The notes under the pieces: model-generated | Database searches by the model: none | What the model was told of the DNA's origin: nothing | The model's input: only the letters and a program-made list of their open reading frames with translations | Position numbers and translations under genes: made by a program | In this document: piece by piece, positions 12,122 to 22,772 of the stretch | How positions within the stretch are numbered: the first letter of the stretch is position 1 | Layout: the number at the start of each line of letters is the position of its first letter | NCBI GenBank assembly: GCA_010356995.1 | Contig: ML996707.1 | Coordinates: forward strand, 124,001 to 188,000 | Direction: 5' to 3' | Length of the DNA stretch: 64,000 bases | DNA from: Trichodelitschia bisporula | Lineage: Eukaryota; Ascomycota; Dothideomycetes; Phaeotrichales; Phaeotrichaceae

Positions 12122-12981
12122 GCAGCAGGCCGACGAAGTGGTAACAGCATAGTTGGCGGGGAAAGTTCAAAGGGAGGCAATTCCCTATTTCTATTGAATT
12201 TTAGATCTTGAATCAAGATTGTTGAAGGCGATTGCTGGCCAAGTGGAATGAAATGCCCGATTTGCGCCGATTTACAATTCCAAGTACTGCAGGCAAGTTT
12301 GCCAACGCGAATTGTAGCGTATGTAGTCATGCCTGCCTCCCGTTGCATTCGGTATGTATATTCCAAGATTGAGAGCGGCATTCCACTCAAACAGCGATAC
12401 GGATGCAATGCAATAGAGATGACGTCGAACCGACGCGTCGCGAGTCGTGGGCCCAGGCCGCAAGGCTACAATGTGGCGTCGGGACCCCCAGGCGTGCCGT
12501 GCCAAAAATAACCGGCCCGATCCTTCGGGTGCGTAGCGTCTGATTTGTCCACCAAGCCGCTGGCGTGCAGCGGGAAGCCGATGTCATGCATGGCAGGTTC
12601 GCAGCGTCGGTTCATCCCACCGCAAGCCTCGGCCGTCAAACACCTCGCCTTCTTCAACTCCACCCTTATCGCGATACCGATCCCTCGTTCTCGCCAATTC
12701 CCCGATCGCACTCACCATGGCCAACCGCAGCTACCCACGGGCACTAACGCCGCCCGCAACTATAACCCCCGCGAAGCGGCGTCCCACTCAATTCCACTCA
12801 ATCACACCTCACCCCCACCCCCATCCCGGCCCGAACAGCCCTATCACCACGCACCGCGCAAATTGCCCGCCAGGCACGCAATATATGCCCGCCAATCTCG
12901 CGGCCCGCGCGTTCCGCGGCCAAAGAATATAATAGCAAGGCACAGTACGCATCCCTCGCCCTTGCTCGTCATCGCCGAAAA
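12122..12981. other. intergenic
   Basis: No supported gene. An AT-rich stretch near 12931-12940 (AATATAATAG) could serve as a core promoter for the gene starting at 12982. Confidence 0.45.
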
Positions 12982-13765
12982 ATGCGGCCCCCCCTTCTCG
13001 TCCTTTACGGCTTCGGCCTCGCATCTGCCGCAATCCTCGCGCCCCCTGTCACGAATGTGAGCATCACGACCGAGCGCTCCGCCGACTGCAACGAATGGCC
13101 CGATCCGGGCTATGGCTCCTCCGATAACTACGCCTTCTACCCCGCCGCCTACACACTCCGAGCGACATGCTACACAGAGCGCACAATCAACGGCCAGGCC
13201 CACACCTACCTCCGAACAGAAGAGCACTTCCCACCGCTCACCCTCCCCCCCCCGCCCCCGGCCCCCTTAGTCGACGACCCCAACGCGCCGCCCATCCCCC
13301 CCGGCCCCGTCGGCAGCGCCGTATCGCGCGGCGGGTGCTTCATCGACGAAATGGCCGTGCAGGCCGGAAACCGGGACTACACGCGGAAACTGCCGCGGTG
13401 CGCGGAGCCACGGCCGTATCAGGTGTGGCAGGTGAGCGACGCATATTTGCTCGCCCAGGACGGGTTTTGGATGGGTTGTTGGTCGTGCCCGAGCTTTGAC
13501 TGCGACATGCAGCAGGTGCAGTGGGGAGCGCGGCACGTGGTGTGCTGGACGGAGGGGGAGGCCGTGGGCGAAGCGCGCAAGTGGTGGGAGGATGCGCACC
13601 GTGTGGACGGTGAGCGGTGCTATGTCCCTGCCGACGCGTTTGACGGGCAGGTTCTGTACGGTGAGTGCACCCGCGGAGCGACGTGCAGGGCTAACGGGAG
13701 CAGAGATGCCGGGGTCCGGGGAAAAGTGTCGCGATGCAACGCCGGTGACAGTGAGACAGCCTTGA
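12982..13765 (+). CDS. secreted cysteine-rich protein, unknown function
   Basis: Two exons, 12982-13660 and 13704-13765; the 43-base intron starts GTGAGT and ends GGAGCAG. The start gives a signal peptide (MRPPLLVLYGFGLASAAILA). The mature part of about 225 residues has many cysteines (SADCNEW, ATCYTE, GGCFIDE, PRCAEP, MGCWSCPSFDCD, VVCWTE, ERCYVP, EKCRDA) and a proline run at about residues 85-105. Without splicing the frame runs on to 13989 and would overlap the convergent lipase gene, so the spliced form, ending 26 bases before that gene's stop, is preferred. No family recognised; an extracellular disulfide-rich protein is the safe reading. Confidence 0.72.
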
Positions 13766-13791
13766 TCATAGTAATATACAGCAGTGTAATC

Positions 13792-16290
13792 CTACAACAG
13801 CGTTATCCCCTCCCGCAAGCCCACTCCCGCTTTGCGTGCCTCCGCCACCGCAATCAGACACCGTCCCACAGCCTCCAAGTCCCCGAGCAGCGTAACGTGA
13901 CCCCGCTCACTGGCCACCACGCCCCCGCGCACCGCGCGATATCCAGGCGGAAGCATTGCGGCCCGAGCGAGCACCACGCCATCACCTGACGCGAACACCA
14001 GATCGTCATAGGCGTCGGCACGGGCGATCCCATCGCGGCCGCGCACCCGCGCGCCATACACCGTCGGCACCGACTTACCGTAGATAACAGCGGCAGGAGG
14101 ATAGGCGTTGCGGGTGGCATGCGCGGGATTAAAGGCAAGCTCCTGCTTGAAGTGCTTGATTTCGGGTAAGATGCGCCACAGGTAGGCAAGGCATGCTGCG
14201 CGCGGGAGGGTTACTGTCGTCGCCACGCTGGCCTCGGGGCCGGGCAGGTGGTCGGCAGGATTGCTGCTCATTTGCGGAGTGATTCCCGCGTTACGGGTGT
14301 CGGCAGCCACGGCCTTGGGGCGGCGGAAAGGGAGGGCGTTGGTCAGGGTGTCGATCATTGAGGATATAGGGCCGGGGTTTGGAGGGAGGGCAGGTAGCGG
14401 CGGCGCAATGCATGGCGAGAAGCGGTGTTCGATCCAGTCGTCCACGTTAAAGAAGTCAACGGGATATTCCTCCTTCGTTTCCTTGTCGATGAAGCAGCGT
14501 CCGTCCAGCGGGAGCAGCGCGAAGCTTGTTCGGATGGAGAAGTTGACTTGCGCGGTGAGCACACGCGAGCTGAGCAGCACGTCGTCACCCTTGCGCAGCG
14601 GACCTAGGATATTAACACACGATTGTGGTACGCCCGAGTAGATGACCCCAGCGATGAGTTCGGGGCGTTGATTGATAACGTGGCGAGTGATAAGACCGCC
14701 GAGGCTGTGCGCGATGATGGTCGCGCCCCGCTCGCTGGCCGGCATCCCGGGAATATTACAGCGCAGGCCCTCCAGAAATCGAATCAGCTCGGCGCTCAGG
14801 CGGTGAGGACTGAGGCGCCAGTCGTAGCCGTAGTCGTGAACGCGCAGCGATCCGTTCTGCGCATTCTCCGAGTGGCGTAGCCGCTTTAGCAGCCGGCGGG
14901 ACATGTCAACAGGCCCAATGTGCGTCAGCATACCCGACGGGATGATGCGCTCGTGCATTGTCTCTTCATCCTCGGGGTTGAGGCCAACCTCGAGGTCTAC
15001 CTTCCGCAGATTGAGCCCGACCTTGATGGGTACCCACACGCGGCGATGGGGTGGCTCGGCAGAGCGGAGATTTGACCCACGGTAGCCGCCGAGGATGACA
15101 AGATCACCCTTGAGGTTCGTGATCGCTTCGGTGAAGAAAGGATGCGGGTTTGGTGTTCCGTTCTTTGACGCCCCATTCTTTGGCTCCTGGCTCGGCGCCG
15201 TTTGGGCGCGTGCGCGGGATCCAGCGGAGACATCCACACTCGGCAGGTCACCTCTGAAAGTCTTCGCGCGTGGCCGCTGCTTCGTTTCAGAGAGCAATTC
15301 AGTAAGTGACGCGAACGAGAGGTTTGGTGCCTTGGGCAAGGATGAGAGGGCCGGCAGCCGGAAGTTGGCGTCCTGCAGGCTATCGCGGATGGCCTTGAAC
15401 CGGCTGTTGACCTGCTCCTGCACATGCTCGAAGCGGCTGTCGTCGCCGAGCGAGGACGCGGTGGACAGGGTCCGGTGCAGCAGCAGCGAGTTATGGGAAG
15501 TAGTCCGGCGGAGGCCAGCGCCCCGGCTGTGGACGGGTTCCTCCTTGAGTGTCTGGATCAGGGCGGTAGGTGACTGGGTTATCGAGGACCGTTCAGCCTC
15601 ACGCTCTGGTGTTCCATTCGTAGCAGAATGCATGCTATTACCAACAAGAGGCGGAGAGGTCCCGTCATAAGCCTCCCTAAAGACCGGCTCGCCGCGGAAC
15701 GCCCCTGCAGAAGCCGCCTTATCCGGGATAGTGTGAGGCTTCGCATTGCTTGACAGCCGTGCTAGCCCCCCGAGGCCAGACTCTCGTCGTACAGTTCCTT
15801 CGCGCAGTCCACCGGTCTGGCCGTCTCGCCAAGGCACCGTATTTTGTTCCAAATCTGCCCCGCGCCCGCAGTCTGGGCCGTCGCGATAAGCAGCGGGGAG
15901 GGGTCCCAGCCGTGGGGTTCCATCCGGGGCCAGTATAACATCGCTAAAGAAACCCCCGCGCTCATCAATGGCCGCCGCTTTTTCGGCCGCTGGGGTCTTG
16001 GGCGACGCAAGGCGGCTTTGCTTCTCGCCGATGCTGACGCCGACCATCGCCCTCGCCTCACTGTCGTCTGGCGTCTCCTCATCAGAGGAGTCGAGTCTGT
16101 CCATCTTGTCGTCTGTCATGGACGGGAGGTTACGGATAGGGTGGTACATATACGAGGTGCCACTGTGGATAGTGTCACCAAGGGCAGACTTGCTGCACTC
16201 AGACTTGCTGCAGTCAGACTTACTAACCTCAAGCTGCGTGTCCTCACCCGGCCACCTGCGGCTGACTTCAAAGCAGGCACAGCCAAGCAT
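13792..16290 (-). CDS. LCAT-like alpha/beta-hydrolase (lipase/acyltransferase)
   Basis: One long exon. The first 300 or so residues are Ser/Asp/Glu-rich and disordered. The catalytic part begins near GDLVILGGYRGSNLR and shows the LCAT/PDAT series: the YDWR motif, the nucleophile elbow AHSLGG, GDGVV with the likely acid and ERGHVTLLGD with the likely His. Related enzymes hydrolyse or transfer acyl chains of lipids. No signal peptide or membrane segment is visible in the core, so it is probably intracellular. The frame stays open up to 16443; ATGs at 16290 and 16119 are the likely starts. Upstream of 16119 the repeated CSKS residues are unlike the rest, so the first 57 residues are uncertain. 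It is convergent with the secreted gene to the left. Confidence 0.8.
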   Translation of the reverse strand: MLGCACFEVSRRWPGEDTQLEVSKSDCSKSECSKSALGDTIHSGTSYMYHPIRNLPSMTDDKMDRLDSSDEETPDDSEARAMVGVSIGEKQSRLASPKTPAAEKAAAIDERGGFFSDVILAPDGTPRLGPLPAAYRDGPDCGRGADLEQNTVPWRDGQTGGLREGTVRRESGLGGLARLSSNAKPHTIPDKAASAGAFRGEPVFREAYDGTSPPLVGNSMHSATNGTPEREAERSSITQSPTALIQTLKEEPVHSRGAGLRRTTSHNSLLLHRTLSTASSLGDDSRFEHVQEQVNSRFKAIRDSLQDANFRLPALSSLPKAPNLSFASLTELLSETKQRPRAKTFRGDLPSVDVSAGSRARAQTAPSQEPKNGASKNGTPNPHPFFTEAITNLKGDLVILGGYRGSNLRSAEPPHRRVWVPIKVGLNLRKVDLEVGLNPEDEETMHERIIPSGMLTHIGPVDMSRRLLKRLRHSENAQNGSLRVHDYGYDWRLSPHRLSAELIRFLEGLRCNIPGMPASERGATIIAHSLGGLITRHVINQRPELIAGVIYSGVPQSCVNILGPLRKGDDVLLSSRVLTAQVNFSIRTSFALLPLDGRCFIDKETKEEYPVDFFNVDDWIEHRFSPCIAPPLPALPPNPGPISSMIDTLTNALPFRRPKAVAADTRNAGITPQMSSNPADHLPGPEASVATTVTLPRAACLAYLWRILPEIKHFKQELAFNPAHATRNAYPPAAVIYGKSVPTVYGARVRGRDGIARADAYDDLVFASGDGVVLARAAMLPPGYRAVRGGVVASERGHVTLLGDLEAVGRCLIAVAEARKAGVGLREGITLL

Positions 16291-16622
16291 CGTACCTTGC
16301 AGGTTACTAGGGTGGTTGAAGAGTGGGAGGAGATAGAGGTGAGCGGAAATGAAGAGAGATGAAATGGGAGATGGAGAACAATGGACGGGCCGGTTGATCC
16401 ATGCATCGCGTCTAGGTATCCCTGACTTGGAAGCCAGGCACAAAATATGACATCATGGTGTTCGGACGCGGCTTCCTTGGTTGAACTCAACACCACCTTG
16501 TTTCATCTGTTCAAATCCCGACAACGAGTCGCCGCCAGAAGTGCGAGCAGAACTCAATTGGCGACTCAATCAGTCTTCACCGCTTGCCCGCTCTGCAACA
16601 ACTCCGGTTGCACCCACAGGGC

Positions 16623-17006
16623 TCATCCCCTCCATGCCAGCAGAGGAACCAGCGTAGATGCTGACAGCATCAGCCCCTCAGTCGAGAAGCCGCTGCTCTT
16701 CGGCTTCAATGCCTTGCCCAAGAACAGCGCAACCAATGCCACCTCGCCCACTCCCAGCGTCTTGTATGTGAGAGCGCGGTTCGCCGCCGCATTCGGCGAC
16801 TCGGGAATACAAAGTAGGAGCGGCAGTGTGAGGGCGCTAACGAGCAGACCGAACGTCTGAAAGAGGGTGTTCGCGGCGGGTGACGAGGCGCTGTTAGCCT
16901 AGAGGACATGCGACAGGCACCACTCGGGGAAGAGGATGAAGATGGTAGCCCCGGAGAGTTTGAAGGCCACCTCGATGGCCAGCGCACGTTGAATGACTTT
17001 AGTCAT
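16623..17006 (-). pseudogene. small multi-pass membrane protein gene with one in-frame TAG
   Basis: From ATG at 17006 one frame runs 128 codons to a TGA at 16625-16623, broken only by a TAG at 16901-16899 (codon 36). Both sides look like the same protein: hydrophobic helices in VAFKLSGATIFILF, FQTFGLLVSALTLPLLL and VGEVALVALFLGKAL with a short charged tail, about 127 residues and perhaps four membrane segments. The TAG sits between a helix and the segment ANSASSPAANTLFQ. No intron removes it cleanly. It may be a young pseudogene, a sequencing error, or a stop that is recoded. Function unknown. Confidence 0.5.
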
Positions 17007-19365
17007 GTTTGGCAACGGTTCTGTCCGATGACACAGTCGCGATGGTGAGTGTTGACGTGGAATTCGCATGCTTCGCCTTCGTGAGCTGCTTGCCTGGTCA
17101 CGGGAGGACGAATTAGCCGAGGCTTGGAGCTCGCATTGGCCAGAAGTCGCAACCGAATTTCTTTGCGATTTTCGGGCTGATGGCGGTAATGACTTTTACG
17201 CCCCAAGTAATCATCTACTTGTCCACGTTTCCCCCTCCACTTTCTTGCTTTTCATCTGATGCCCACTTCCCCGCAAAAGGATCGCAGTGAAGTTGCTCTC
17301 GTTATCATCCACCCTTAGTTACAGCATCCCGGACGACTGAACAAACAAAGGCTTTCCAGACTAAGTCGGCCTTCGCAGATCACTTCCCACGATGCATCAC
17401 AACCGCCCATAAGAGCTCGTTTGGCCGAAAATGCATTCTTGAAGCAGTGCAGCAGGAACCACATGCCTCACTAGGGGCCTGAATGCTTATCGGACTGCGC
17501 ATTCCCATTAGAATCCGCTTCTGCGAGAACAGCCGAACCGGCCAGGCCGACAGATGGGAGAGAGGCAATACACGTTCATCATAGTTCGGTCTCCGGCCCT
17601 CAATTCCGTGTCTACGGATAAGGGACTAGATTAATCCAGCTGTCGAGTCACCGACCGCCGTACCCAAGTCCAAACGTACCACAATCGAGGATTGACTGGC
17701 ATAGTGCATTACACCGAGCGGCTGCTCTGCAGGAGGGCGCTAAGATTGGTTCCCACGATCAGACCCAGACGATGACAAGCCTGAGAAAGGTCTATCCGAA
17801 TGGAACAACTGAGCAGTAGGGAAAAGCGCCATGAAAATTGGACCAACGGCAAGAGTGACGTCTGGGAAAGAGTCTCCGAAAGGGTTAACAACTTTTTTCC
17901 TTTCTGGTCCTAGGAAAGAACAACCAGAGCGGCCAACCTGGACGACGTTTGGCACTATCGAATTGGAACCACCGGTACTACCGGTCCCGGAATCGTTGGT
18001 GGAGAACGTCGGTGTGGCTTGATCAATTGTCGGTGGTAGAGAACCACAAATAATGATTGTGGAATATCCAGGACTCGGAGTTCGTCAGTCAGGGACCGGC
18101 ATGTTAGCCATCAGTCCGCCTTCGATGGCAGGCGGCCAGCTACCGCAGAGTGCCGCCCGCGGGCTCAGCTGCGAGCACCAAGGAACCGTAATCATGAAAT
18201 CTGAGAGTCGTGGCGGTCTGGAGCAAGAGAAGGAGCAGGTGTCAGGTGTCAGGCGGAAGACTGCAGTGGAGGCGAAATTTCCAATTCGTTATATCACCAC
18301 TTCACTAGTTTTGACTATATCGGCATGCTGTAAATCGTATTGGATAATCCAAGACGATTTACAGCATGCCGATATCGTCAAAACTCGGGAAGTGGTGCCG
18401 TAATGTTCCTCGCCTACGGATTTAGTCCTGGGCTTCTGACGTCACTCACGTCGTCTCCGCGTTTGAACTTTGTTGTACACCCGTACGTATCCCTTGCCAT
18501 TTATCATAACGCCTTTGCTCATTTAGCTGAAGTCACAGTACATGTCGATGTTCCTTGCTGAAACTGTATCGTCGTCGGCATGCGTCATGGTCGTATGGCG
18601 TATCGCAGCTACATCCGTCGTCACTTTGTCGTCTCCGAGCCCATGCATATCTCTTGCGCCTTCGCCGCTAAGTCTTATGGAGGCGCGCCCCACGCTTGGC
18701 AAAATGCAGCCTTCTGCTTACTTTTGTCGGCTAGTGTGATTACGGGTGGGCTGGGGTCATCCAGATGCTTTCAGCTACGATCGCCTGCCCAGAGAGATCC
18801 CACCATCTTCACGGTTGCTGGAGCAATGATTCTTAGGTGATAGAGCATCGTCTTCGCATCATCGAGTCCTCACCAATTCCCATAAAATGTTCACAAAATC
18901 GAATACAGCTAAAGGGCAAGGTCGGCTTCCATCAACAGTTCGCTTACCCCAGAAATCTTCACCTACGCCACTATTCAGCACGAGCCACGTTTTGCTTATC
19001 TCCTTCCGCCACAAACGTATCCGAGCCCACTCTCCCGCGAATCTTATCGATCCCTCCAGTTGCTCAGGCGACGCCACGGCGCCGCCAACCCTAGTCCCCG
19101 GCGCCGGTACTATCTCCCATTGGCCCCCACATCAAGCCATGTCCCAAATCGGTGACTCGCATCGCACTAAGCTTTACGTCGTCAAAACGCTTGGGTCAAC
19201 GGTGCTGCACGGCCAGGGGGCTAACGACCGGCGGTGATGAGGAGACGCCCCTAATGCAGCTGCGAGGGCGCTTGAGGTACTTACGTTGGGTCCGCCCGCA
19301 CACTAGCCCGCGGCTGTGAAGTTAGTTTCGACTCCCAGCTAACTTAGCACTCTGCGGCCTTTGCT
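17007..19365. other. intergenic, no gene, contains a long palindrome
   Basis: Short open frames only and no splice pattern that links them. The notable object is the palindrome at 18295-18397. The last part is upstream sequence of the rhodopsin-like gene. Confidence 0.5.
18295..18397. repeat. near-perfect inverted repeat, 44-bp arms
   Basis: The arm 18295-18338 and the reverse complement of 18354-18397 match at 41 of 44 positions, with a 15-base loop between them. Similarity stops at both outer ends. No target-site duplication is obvious. The RNA or single strand would fold into one long hairpin. Confidence 0.9.
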
Positions 19366-20492
19366 ATGACGCGCTACGAGGTGCCCGCGTCGGAGATTTC
19401 TATCGCTAATACCACGCGATGGGGCCTTATCTTGGGTGTTCAGGTGCCGCTGTTTGTAGTCGCGCTGATCACCTTTTCGCTGCGCATGTACGCGCGGTGT
19501 CAGCCTCGGAATCTGTGGTGGGATGACTACACAATTTGCGGGGCGATGGTGAGTTTCCCTCCACCTCTGCTAGAGTACTACCGCTTACGACTAAACTACA
19601 GGTCCTCTCCTTCGCTAGCTTCGCCGTCACCATCGCTGCCATGACCGTTGGGTACGGCCGACATATCGAACACGTCTCCAAGACCGATTTCGTCACCTTT
19701 AGCCACCTGATGTTCATCAACCAACCGCTCTGGGTACTCGAGGTCACACTGGTCAAGATCAGCGTTGCATTCATGCTGCTGCGCATCCGACGTACAAGAG
19801 GCTGGCGTATTGCCATGTGGGTCACGATCGCATACCTGACAGTCAACGCGGTTGTGGTGATTGCCTTCCAATTCACCGAGTGCCGACCGCTGAGCTTCTA
19901 CTGGAACCGGAGCCTGACGGGCGGAGTGTGTCGCAGCCCCAAGGTGGTACAGATTTGCGTCATTGTCACGAGCGTCGTCTTCATCTTCTCGGACGTGCAG
20001 TCCTCTCTGCTGCCACTCACCTTTATTTTCACACTGAACCGGCCGCTGCGTGAGCGTGTCGCACTGTCGGTGCTTATGGGGATGGGGCTTCTGGCTAGCA
20101 TCGTCGGGTCACTGAAACTCATCGGCATCGGTACATTACACCGCAACCCGGACCCAACGTGGAACAATGTTCCTGTCAAGGTTGGGTCGTTTGCAGAGGC
20201 ATGTCTGGGGCTGATTGCGGCATGTATGCCGCCGCTGAAAGCGAGGGGCGAGCGGTGGCTACGGCGGGCTGGGGCCGCAATGTCTGAGGTCGTCAGAAGG
20301 TCGACAGGCAGTCAGAACACCTTACTTATGCGCTCCAAGACGATCGCCAGGCCGAAGGAGGAAACTTATGACCAGGTCGTGTCGGTGACAGAGAGTGAAA
20401 AGGGGATTTTGGAGGCGTGTGAGAAGGGCTCGGTTGTTGTGGTTGAGAGGGATCTGCTGGGGTCGAAAGATGAGAGAATAGGTCCGGATTAG
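19366..20492 (+). CDS. rhodopsin-like fungal 7-TM membrane protein
   Basis: Two exons, 19366-19548 and 19602-20492; the 53-base intron has donor GTGAGT, branch CTAAAC and acceptor CAG. The protein has seven hydrophobic segments, starting with WGLILGVQVPLFVVALITF, and the features of the fungal rhodopsin-domain (SAT4/PTH11-like) family: RMYARCQPRNLWWDDYT after helix 1, CRPLSFYWN in the second outside loop, and a late helix followed by the phrase SFAEACLGLIAACMP. The cytoplasmic tail of about 80 residues is charged. Members are plasma-membrane proteins of mostly unknown ligand. There is no retinal-lysine evidence, so light sensing should not be assumed. Confidence 0.88.
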
Positions 20493-21593
20493 GTGTCGAG
20501 CGCAGCATTGCAGTCTCAAATCTTTCCTTGGCTCGGTTGAGCTCTTTGCATATTCAACGTGGCGATTCGAACGGGAGACTAGAGTGACGAGCGAGCTATC
20601 TGCTTCGTACGGGTTCCCCGCCATGATGTTGCCTTTTTAGCTCCCAGGGTACGGCTCTGCTGGAGTATGTACAAAGATTTGAGCACAGGGGCATCGCATG
20701 GGGGATCTTTCGACAGCTGGAGAGTAGAGCGGTAAGGATTTTCTCTTCGACATGAGCGATTCCTCGTTCTAATCAGTTGACAGGGCGCCTGTAGCAGACA
20801 GGAGAGAACTGACGATTCGGTGCCGCTCTTCTTTTCTCATGACGTACGCTAGGGAATATCAATTACATTCAAGATCTTTGTAATGGACTAGCTTCTCTCG
20901 TCGTAGCTGGTCGTGAGCATGACCGGCAGTCTCGTAGAGCCGAGCATTTCGTCCGTTGGCGTTTTGTCTAGGAGCAGGACATGGAACTTAAGGAGTGAGC
21001 ATGCTCTTCCGTGTTGTACAAACCGTCACTGCAGAGCTGAAAGAACAATGGCAAAGGCTCGATCACTGAGGTCCGTTCCAGATACTTGACGTACACCCGC
21101 TATCTGATGTACTGCGACAAACGTAGAGGGGTGGGTCTCATGGTAGGACCAACTGCTGACCAGGCACTCTTGGCTCCGACCTCAGGCATAAACACTGACC
21201 CCGCACCTACCTCAATCTCAACGTATGCAACATTCTACACATGCTGACATTAGCTGAGGCCTTCCACAGTCTCACTGATTTTTGCTATATCGGGTCTGGC
21301 TTCCACGGCCGAGCTTGCCTGGGTCATCCCGTCATCATAACGAGACGCGTCACCACCTCCAAGTATTGCCGTATGTCCCATCCCTTACTCTGGTTTCTAA
21401 TTACACCCAAGCAGCTGCACAGAGACTATTTGACGTATACTTAGATATAAGGTCTATGAGAACGCTCACGAAACCCAGAAAGCCAACGACTCCGAGCTGC
21501 CTACGAACCCCCCCCCCCCCCTCACGCCGAAGCAAGCCAATACCGTGAAGCCTGGGAGATGAACATCTGGAAGCGAAAGTCACACAGAAGCCG
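20493..21593. other. intergenic
   Basis: Nothing coding is supported. A run of C residues occurs near 21508-21520. The region lies between the convergent 3' ends of the rhodopsin-like gene and the Zn2Cys6 gene. Confidence 0.5.
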
Positions 21594-22772
21594 CTAACTA
21601 AGCATGGTGTGCGGTATTTGAGGATTCCGGCCATCGCTTGGCCGCTTTTTGCCTCCGCCAGATGCAATGTCCTCGTCAAAGAATCCCTGCCATCCGGTAC
21701 CATATAGGTCAAGGTCGTCTAACAGCATCACGGAACTGGGAAGATCATCTGGCAGATAAACTTCACACGCAGGCGGCGTTCTCACATATTCAGGATCGCC
21801 GGCTTCCGATTCCTGGTCGCTCTGGTCGGACATATCATGTTCGAGAAGTGGGGGGCCCTCGCTGGCCTCCCGACTCCTGTCTGATCCGGCACCGGATAGA
21901 GAAGGGCTTGTGGATCTCATGACCGGAAGCGGTTCCTTTGTGTTCCAGGAATTGTCGGCAGTGGATGGAGGTTCCTCCACGCCTTCCGTGTGGAGAGCAC
22001 TTGGACCGGGATTGACCTCACCCATCTTAGAATCACGGACCAAATCAGACAGCAAGGAGGCCGATATTTGGCCTTCTAGACTGGGTGATTTTTCAACACC
22101 TTCCATTTTATCGACATCCGGACAGAGATTGCTGCTGACCGTGTTGACGTCCGAGATTATGGGAGCATTGCCGGGCGTGGTGCATTTCTGCGCATGTTAG
22201 CTTTGGGCATCAATTTGTGATTGATACTGACCATGCAAGACTTGCGTACCACTCTCAGCAACTCCTTCCTTTCCACTTGCTCGGCCGGTCGCTTATTTTT
22301 GAGAAGGGCGTTTGAGGTTGGTGTAAGGCTGATGGATGCTGCTATGCCAGAAGCCGCTAGTCCATTGTCAGCCGAGCCTTGCATCCTTCTTGCACGGCTG
22401 CGACGTGCCTGGACTGGTCAGCCTTCGACCGCGAAGTACGATGATCAAGTCTCACCGGACTTATTGGAGGCTCAGAGGGGCGAATTGTACATGGTGTACA
22501 ACCCAAACACCCTTTAGTCCGGACCAGGAACTTCAGACATTCACGGCACGGCATTTCTAGCGAGCACTAAATTGTTAGAGTGGAGCATATTGTGCAGGAA
22601 GGACGCTAACTTTGACTTTCTTGATGTGGCAGGTTTCGCACGCTCCTCTCCCACGAATTTTCCTGGTTTCCTCTCTCTGCTCCGGCGTCTTGGGCGTACA
22701 TCGCGGGGGAGCTGGCCCTATCTGAAAGGTGGAGCAGCCGATCATCACGTTCTTTGTTAAAGAAGATTGCAT
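21594..22772 (-). CDS. compact Zn(II)2Cys6 transcription factor-like protein
   Basis: Four exons close in phase: 22772-22611, 22566-22456, 22408-22232 and 22187-21594, with introns of 44, 47 and 44 bases; the first and third have CTAAC branch sites. The 347-residue product has the cluster GACETCHIKKVKC then MPCREC, KGC (spacing C-x2-C-x6-C-x4-C-x2-C-x8-C, residues 45-72), with the first zinc-cluster intron at its usual place before the third Cys. A basic stretch (ARRSRARRMQ) follows. The rest is Ser/Pro/Asp/Glu-rich and ends with an acidic segment (SVMLLDDLDLYGTGW) that could activate transcription. It lacks the large middle homology region of classic members. A further upstream exon cannot be excluded. 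Likely a nuclear DNA-binding regulator; target genes unknown. Confidence 0.78.

Noticed and set aside
14261-15938. Plus-strand frames opposite the lipase gene
   Set aside because: Antisense shadows of a clear single-exon gene with catalytic motifs.
19366-20492. Light-sensing opsin
   Set aside because: The protein belongs to the rhodopsin-like SAT4/PTH11 group; no retinal-binding lysine context was seen.
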